Assembly (NCBI GenBank): GCA_023408075.1
Contig: JAEYKW010000015.1
Location: 248,001 to 312,000, forward strand
Direction: 5' to 3'
Length of the DNA: 64,000 bases
Origin: Bacillota bacterium
GTDB lineage: Bacteria; Bacillota; Clostridia; Christensenellales; SZUA-584
In this document: piece by piece, positions 59,438 through 64,000 of the stretch
How the letters are laid out: each line of letters begins with the position of its first letter
Position numbering within the stretch: the first letter of the stretch is position 1
Notes under the pieces: generated by a model
What the model was told of the DNA's origin: nothing
What the model saw: only the letters and a program-made list of their open reading frames with translations
The model's database searches: none
Program-made: the position numbers and the translations under genes

Positions 59438-59875
59438 ATGGACCATCTCATCATATCGGGTGCGAACAAAACGGCCGTCACGGAGATTCTCGCGTGCAAC
59501 CATCTCACGGCGCGCTTTGGCATCACGCTCACCGAACAGGACGCAAAGGCGCTCGTGCAAACGCGCTCTGCCGCGCTCAAAGACGCGGGGCGCGTGGAAT
59601 TTGCAGGTGGCGCACTTCCCGCGATCATCACCGCATTTGCCGATTCGCCGTATCTTTCCGACGACACATACATGGATACGCTGCACACGCTCGTCGAGAC
59701 ATTTTACGAGTACAAGACCGAAACGCTCGATACGATTGACGACGATGAGCTGATTGCACTGATGCGGCGGCACTTTGACACCACCTGTCAGGGGTCCGTC
59801 GAGTGGCTGCGCGAGGATGTTTTAAGCGCCATATCACGGCGCGTCCGTTTCGGCGAGGACATAGAAGATGAATAA
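59438..59875 (+). CDS. Hypothetical protein, DUF6323-like
   Basis: The 145-residue product has FGITLTEQDAKALVQTRSAA, KDAGRVEFAGGALPAIITAF and DSPYLSDDTYMDTLHTLVET, then FEYKTETLDTIDDDELIALM-like FYEYKTETLDTIDDDELIAL. This pattern resembles DUF6323 proteins found in Clostridia beside DUF6179 proteins. It is acidic, soluble and without known motifs. AAGGAGG lies before the ATG, and its end overlaps the next gene by eight bases. Confidence 0.7.
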   Translation: MDHLIISGANKTAVTEILACNHLTARFGITLTEQDAKALVQTRSAALKDAGRVEFAGGALPAIITAFADSPYLSDDTYMDTLHTLVETFYEYKTETLDTIDDDELIALMRRHFDTTCQGSVEWLREDVLSAISRRVRFGEDIEDE

Positions 59876-61202
59876 GCTCCAGACGCATGGCGCGATATCC
59901 AAACAGCGGCTCAGCAGCGGAAATTGGCTGCAATCTTTGCTGCGCGAGGCAGCCCGCCAAAGGCTGCTCAGCGATGAGGATCTGCGCAGGGTTCAGGAAC
60001 AGATGGTGCAGCTCATGGTGTTCCTTGCAACGCGCTATACTGCGGGCGCAAGCACCTCGATACGCGAAGAAACCGCTCAGAGCCTGATGGCGGGCGCTGC
60101 CTACAGCATCAGCCATACGCTTAAGAAACTGCCGGTTGAAGCGGCGCTGCACGACCTTCGTGACATTCCGCTCAAAACGCTGTATGACCGCGGGCAGGCC
60201 GAGCTGCGCGAACTGCTGGCTGCCGCCAAGGCGCAGTATGCCGCGCTGCTTAGTGGCGGCTTGCCGCTTGGCAGCGTAACATGGCAAAGCACAGTGCACA
60301 CGGGGCTCGCCGAGTTTTTCGAATATTATCACGTGTACGACGCACCGCATGAATCCCCCGGGTTCATCGACTACCCCACCGCGCTGCCGCTGGAAGGGGC
60401 GGGAGGCATTGAGTATATATCGCGATATTTAAAACGGCTCACGCTGGAAGACAGCCTTGTCCGACGCTGGCCGCTTGACGAGGTGAACGGTTTGATCCGC
60501 GCGGGCGGTGCGGTAGATGCGCCCGTCAGCGTATTCACGCTCGTGCTGACCAATGCGCTCGGCGTGGTGCTTTGCGGACGGCGTCCCGATGCGCTGTCCC
60601 TCTCGCATGGCGACAGAAGCTTGCTGCGTGGCAAGCTGGCGGACGTCCCTTTGCGCCGCGTGCTGCGCACCGCTGCCGATACGCTCTGCCAAAACCTCAG
60701 CATCAGAGATACGGCTCTTTGCCGCTACACATCGGACGCCGCGACGCAGGCTGCCCCCGCAATTAAAAATGCGCTGGCCACCAATACGCTGCCGCGCATG
60801 TTCCTGACGATAAAAGCCGCGCCGAAAGCCGTCTATTTTCACGACGCGCCTCGCATGGATGATAAGCAGTTTCGCGCGCTCGTGGATGATATCCTTGAAT
60901 GCGGTGACCCCGCATACCGTGCCGAGCTCGTCAGCATACACGCCGCTTCGGTCGCCGACCTCACCGACCTTTTTGAGGCGGGCTGCCTGACCGGCGCGGA
61001 TATCCGCACCGTGCTAAAATCGCTTGGAGACGAACCGCTTGCGATGCTGCTCTGCATCTGCCGCGAGACTCCCCCCGATGCACTGCATACAAGCGATGCC
61101 GAGCTGCTCTGGCGCTCGGCGCTCGGAGACCATATCGCGTCGCTAGATGAGGAAAAACAGCGCCATCTGCGAGAAATGGCGCGCTACATAGAATTCATAT
61201 AG
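59868..61202 (+). CDS. Hypothetical protein, DUF6179-like
   Basis: The 444-residue product is helical and soluble. Notable stretches are QRLSSGNWLQSLLREAARQR, MVQLMVFLATRYTAGASTSI with REETAQSLMAGAAYSI, TGLAEFFEYYHVYDAPHES, and GGIEYISRYLKRLTLEDSLV. It pairs by overlap with the upstream DUF6323-like gene, and the two families usually travel together. The function is unknown. No catalytic motif is visible. Confidence 0.7.
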   Translation: MNKLQTHGAISKQRLSSGNWLQSLLREAARQRLLSDEDLRRVQEQMVQLMVFLATRYTAGASTSIREETAQSLMAGAAYSISHTLKKLPVEAALHDLRDIPLKTLYDRGQAELRELLAAAKAQYAALLSGGLPLGSVTWQSTVHTGLAEFFEYYHVYDAPHESPGFIDYPTALPLEGAGGIEYISRYLKRLTLEDSLVRRWPLDEVNGLIRAGGAVDAPVSVFTLVLTNALGVVLCGRRPDALSLSHGDRSLLRGKLADVPLRRVLRTAADTLCQNLSIRDTALCRYTSDAATQAAPAIKNALATNTLPRMFLTIKAAPKAVYFHDAPRMDDKQFRALVDDILECGDPAYRAELVSIHAASVADLTDLFEAGCLTGADIRTVLKSLGDEPLAMLLCICRETPPDALHTSDAELLWRSALGDHIASLDEEKQRHLREMARYIEFI

Positions 61203-61280
61203 AGTTTTTGAAAAAAGTTGAGATTCCGTTGATATGCTGTATAATGGCTATATCGTATTATATAACGACAGGAGAACGAG

Positions 61281-63143
61281 GTGGAAAATTCAGCTTTAGA
61301 ACAAAAAAAGGTGCGGAGGTTAAAAGCTTCGGCTGTCATCGGCGCTTTTTTGGCATTGCTTTTGATTGTTATGCAGCTTGCTTATTTTCACTATAATGAA
61401 AAATCGCATTACGAATACATTGCGGACTGGATATTTTACGCGGTCAACGGCGTTATACTCATCAGTATCTGTTTCCCGGCTGTCTTCATGCTCCGGTATA
61501 GCCGGACGGGCAAATACGCGGTCAGCATTTTTTTATCAGTCATATTTTGTGTCAACCTTGTTTTCATGTTTGTCAGCGGATGGGCCACGACCAGCTTTAT
61601 CAGCATATCCCCAGATCTCAAATATGAAATGGTGCTCAAGCAGGACCCCGAAACAGGAAAGGTCATCGCCTACCGCAATCCGCTGTTGATCTTCGCGAGA
61701 CGGTATGAGCCGCTTTCATATTCCGTCGAAGGCGATATCAAGCTGCAATGGCTGGCTTCCGGCGTCTGCGCGGCGACATGTATGGATACAGATCATAACC
61801 TGCGGCAATATATCGGCACTTTTGGCGACCGGGGCGATGGCCTCTCTTATTACACGGTGATCGGCGCGATCCGCGGCAGCTGGGCGCTCGATGCGATTCA
61901 TAACGACAGACAAAAGATAACCGTTGACGGCGGAAGGATCACAATCACGAACGAAGACAGCTCGGAGACCTTTGATCAAAGCGACTGCGCACAGTTCGGC
62001 ACACTGGCTCTGGTTTTATTTAGAGATGGCAAGCCGCGATGGACGATTGCGCTCAACGGCGACTGTAAGCTGAATGATCTTAACATCATTGAAGACGGCG
62101 GTACGATCACGCTTTGTGAGGTATCTATGGACAAAACCGCGGCGCTCACTTATTTTCGCACTGACAGCCCGCTAAAAGACTATACAGCGCCAACCCCAAT
62201 GCCCACAGCCAGACCCGCTGAGCCTCTGCCGTCCGATTTTGACGATCTGGCGGCGTACAGCCCGTTTAACGGGGTTACCGATGTGATTTACAAGCTTGAA
62301 ACAGGCTCAACGGATATGTTTGAAATCGGCAAGCTCGCACTTGCCGAAGACAGAAAGCACTTTGGGCCCGAAAGCAGCAAATATGATATGCAGGTGACTC
62401 AGCTGCGGCTGCTCGCGGGCGATATCAATGAATTCTTGATAGCCGTTGATGCCACATGCTCGGAGGACAATCTCGGCGTAAAAAGTACGTTTGATTACAA
62501 TAAAATCTTTCGCATCCGTAAAGGAAACGGCGTCTATGGCGCTGTCAGCGTCGGCGGAAATGAAAACGCGTATCAAGACCTGAACAAAATTGATCCGCCG
62601 CAAATTAAAGAGACGGCGACCGATCCCGATTACTATATTTTTATACCGGCAAGGCTATCGGACGCGATGGAATATGAGGCTGAAAACGAGGGCGCAAGGG
62701 TGGCGGATGAAATGGCGTCCATCTTGAAACAGTCCCCCGATTTGTCCGGCTTTCAATCCGAGCAGGGCCGCGTTTCTTTTCGGACCGACGTCACCGATCC
62801 GTTTGCTATTGCCATGATCGCATCGGAAGAAAACGACAAGCTGTTTGCAGTCAACGGCTATAACCGCGACGCTCAGATCACAAAGATGAGGCTGCTCGCA
62901 GGCGATGCTGGCGAGTTTCTCATCGAGCTCGAAATCAGTGAAGTCATCACTGCGGATGGCGTCCGCGAAGAATCGGGCCATAACCCGACTTACCGCATTA
63001 AAAAAGGCGATGGCGGCGCTTATCTGGCCCTGCAGATCACCTACGGCATAGACGGCTCAGCCGGGCTGACCACGCTTAACCCGCCGCAAGTCAAGGATAC
63101 GGCGGATAATCCCGATTGCCATTACTATGTACCGGCCGCATAG
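61281..63143 (+). CDS. Large membrane-anchored protein with duplicated C-terminal domain
   Basis: The 620-residue product starts at a GTG after AGGAG. Three membrane spans lie at about residues 17-36, 50-71 and 79-103. An outside region of about 200 residues follows, then a Pro-rich linker (APTPMPTARPAEPLPS) near residue 310. The C-terminus carries two copies of one ~130-residue domain: TQLRLLAGDINEFLIAVDA with IDPPQIKETATDPDYYIFIP, and TKMRLLAGDAGEFLIELEI with LNPPQVKDTADNPDCHYYVP. No family is recognised. A role in sensing or binding at the surface is a guess. Confidence 0.7.
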   Translation: MENSALEQKKVRRLKASAVIGAFLALLLIVMQLAYFHYNEKSHYEYIADWIFYAVNGVILISICFPAVFMLRYSRTGKYAVSIFLSVIFCVNLVFMFVSGWATTSFISISPDLKYEMVLKQDPETGKVIAYRNPLLIFARRYEPLSYSVEGDIKLQWLASGVCAATCMDTDHNLRQYIGTFGDRGDGLSYYTVIGAIRGSWALDAIHNDRQKITVDGGRITITNEDSSETFDQSDCAQFGTLALVLFRDGKPRWTIALNGDCKLNDLNIIEDGGTITLCEVSMDKTAALTYFRTDSPLKDYTAPTPMPTARPAEPLPSDFDDLAAYSPFNGVTDVIYKLETGSTDMFEIGKLALAEDRKHFGPESSKYDMQVTQLRLLAGDINEFLIAVDATCSEDNLGVKSTFDYNKIFRIRKGNGVYGAVSVGGNENAYQDLNKIDPPQIKETATDPDYYIFIPARLSDAMEYEAENEGARVADEMASILKQSPDLSGFQSEQGRVSFRTDVTDPFAIAMIASEENDKLFAVNGYNRDAQITKMRLLAGDAGEFLIELEISEVITADGVREESGHNPTYRIKKGDGGAYLALQITYGIDGSAGLTTLNPPQVKDTADNPDCHYYVPAA

Positions 63144-63169
63144 TAAATCATGAATCAGCCTCTCCAAAA

Positions 63170-63199
63170 GAAAAAGCCGGCGGAAATCTCCGTCAGCTT
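63170..63199 (-). terminator. Terminator of the spore coat operon
   Basis: On the minus strand AAGCTGACGGA pairs with TTCCGCCGGCTT around a 3-base loop with two mismatches, followed by TTTC and more T, about 18 bases past the stop at 63217. Confidence 0.7.
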
Positions 63200-63216
63200 C
63201 CTCCCGTGAATCGGCG

Positions 63217-63498
63217 TCAGCCGTTGAACTGTGACTTGACCTGATTCACTTCGTTGTCGTCTGCCATCGTTGCCGGCTGGTAAAAACCTTTCGACTGGGC
63301 GATCTGATACAGCTCATACTGCGACGTCTCGCAGCTGTTTCTGATCTGCTGAATAGCCTGTCTCAAATTCGGGTTTGAACACTCCGATATCACCGTGGCA
63401 TAAGTGGACAAGCTGCCCTTCACCGATGCAAGTGCATCGTTGACCATTGCTTTTTCGGGCAAATTGCCGCTCCCCATAGTTGTGTTGCTTGTCTGCAT
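63217..63498 (-). CDS. Spore coat protein, CotF-like
   Basis: The 93-residue product has EKAMVNDALASVKGSLSTYA, TVISECSNPNLRQAIQQIRN and SCETSQYELYQIAQSKGFYQ, the helical-bundle pattern of CotF-family coat proteins. It ends in the polar tail typical of the family (NEVNQVKSQFNG). It lies 15 bases after the second coat gene and shares its transcript. Confidence 0.88.
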   Translation of the reverse strand: MQTSNTTMGSGNLPEKAMVNDALASVKGSLSTYATVISECSNPNLRQAIQQIRNSCETSQYELYQIAQSKGFYQPATMADDNEVNQVKSQFNG

Positions 63499-63513
63499 TA
63501 TCCGATCACCCTC

Positions 63514-63699
63514 CTAACTTAAAAATGACAGCAGCTGCTGTTTGGTTTTCTGCGCATCCTGGGCAGACTTCTGAAAATACGACTTCACCTGCGGATCTGT
63601 AGACTGTTGGGCATACGTCTGCATTTTTTGAAATGCAGTATCGTGCGCGCCGATGAGATGCCTTAAGTTCTGTAGCTCCAATTTGTTGAGTTGTGACAT
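63514..63699 (-). CDS. Small CotF-like spore coat protein
   Basis: The 61-residue product MSQLNKLELQNLRHLIGAHD continues with AFQKMQTYAQQSTDPQVKSY and FQKSAQDAQKTKQQLLSFLS. This is a two-helix half of a ferritin-like coat protein, of the kind encoded next to cotF-like genes. AAAGGAG lies before the ATG. It is the first gene of the pair. Confidence 0.82.
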   Translation of the reverse strand: MSQLNKLELQNLRHLIGAHDTAFQKMQTYAQQSTDPQVKSYFQKSAQDAQKTKQQLLSFLS

Positions 63700-63765
63700 A
63701 GAAGGACTCCTTTCATATTATTCACAACTCTTAGTATTCGGCGGCGCGGACTTCGCTATTCCGGT

Positions 63766-63797
63766 AAAAAAATGAAAAGCGCACGTTTAATGCGCTT
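63766..63797 (-). terminator. Terminator of the right-edge gene
   Basis: On the minus strand AAGCGCA and TGCGCTT pair around a 7-base loop, followed by TTCATTTTTTT, about 16 bases past the stop at 63813. Confidence 0.85.
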
Positions 63798-63812
63798 ATT
63801 TCACTCAAATCA

Positions 63813-64000
63813 TTATTCCGCTTTTTTGAGCATATCCGGCAGGCTGGCTTTTCCTTTGGTGAGCGAGGCCGCCATCGCGGCCACAGCAATGCCGCTCGCA
63901 ATTAAAAACGTAAACCGGAGTGCGTAAATGAAGGATTCCTTCTGGGCAATCATCGCGGTCACTCCTTCGCCCGCCTGCCCGGGCGTGCGTCCCGAAAGCA
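63813..64000 (-). CDS. C-terminal end of a membrane transporter, probably MFS (cut by window edge)
   Basis: The last ~62 codons read EGVTAMIAQKESFIYALRFT, then FLIASGIAVAAMAASLTKGK and end MLKKAE. One membrane span is followed by a short charged tail, matching the ends of DHA2-type drug/proton antiporters. The rest lies outside the window, so the family is tentative. Confidence 0.55.
   Translation of the reverse strand, partial: LSGRTPGQAGEGVTAMIAQKESFIYALRFTFLIASGIAVAAMAASLTKGKASLPDMLKKAE

Overview
The window reads as a chromosomal piece of an anaerobic, endospore-forming member of the Firmicutes, most likely class Clostridia. The evidence is a complete gerA-type germinant receptor operon, two CotF-like spore coat genes, an adhE gene behind a Rex-like operator, cellobiose phosphorylase, strong AGGAGG ribosome binding sites and TTGACA/TATAAT promoters. 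I see no rRNA, tRNA or CRISPR array and cannot name a genus.

Region by region: (a) 1-10.5 kb is a beta-glucoside/cellobiose utilisation locus. A LacI regulator, solute-binding lipoprotein, two permeases, a DUF624 protein and a UgpC/MsmK-type ATPase (cut by the left edge) lie on the minus strand, divergent from cellobiose phosphorylase (GH94) and beta-glucosidase (GH1). Three copies of one 11-bp operator-like motif lie between the two arms. (b) 10.6-20.1 kb holds small regulator-effector cassettes: PadR plus a two-part permease, ArsR plus a flavodoxin-ferredoxin protein plus a short-chain dehydrogenase, and TetR plus an FMN reductase. Each shows a recognisable palindrome near its promoter. adhE follows. 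(c) 20.2-24 kb has a frameshifted lipoprotein pseudogene, a DUF2089 pair, and the standout locus: a family 2A encapsulin shell gene (22778-23764) overlapping a cysteine desulfurase with an N-terminal extension (21397-22791), i.e. a predicted sulfur-handling protein nanocompartment. (d) 24.1-28.8 kb carries a tiny Gly/Cys/Trp repeat peptide gene and the germinant receptor operon A-C-D-B. (e) 28.8-35.3 kb mixes ohr with phage-derived fragments: a divergent repressor pair with three spaced operators, a RinA/ArpU-like regulator, a holin and a coiled-coil protein. A methyltransferase with a long attenuator-like leader lies among them. (f) 35.4-40.4 kb is a BMP-type nucleoside ABC transporter. (g) 40.5-55.7 kb has mostly housekeeping, envelope and signalling genes: nucleoside kinase, rsgA, L,D-transpeptidase, ProX deacylase, an HD-GYP response regulator with a PAS histidine kinase, a DUF362 ferredoxin and an NlpC/P60 hydrolase. 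(h) 55.7-64 kb has a lipoprotein, an anti-sigma/sigma pair in unusual order, an unknown secreted protein, a DUF6323/DUF6179-like pair, a large membrane protein with an internal duplication, two coat genes and the end of a likely MFS transporter.

The LacI locus imports oligosaccharide and splits it inside the cell by phosphorolysis and hydrolysis. AdhE disposes of reducing power as ethanol under NADH/NAD control. The encapsulin pair would take sulfur from cysteine into a shell. The germination and coat genes confirm sporulation. Starts were moved to internal codons where a Shine-Dalgarno sequence or the family N-terminus argues for it; each case is stated. Family names come from recognising motifs, not from a database search.
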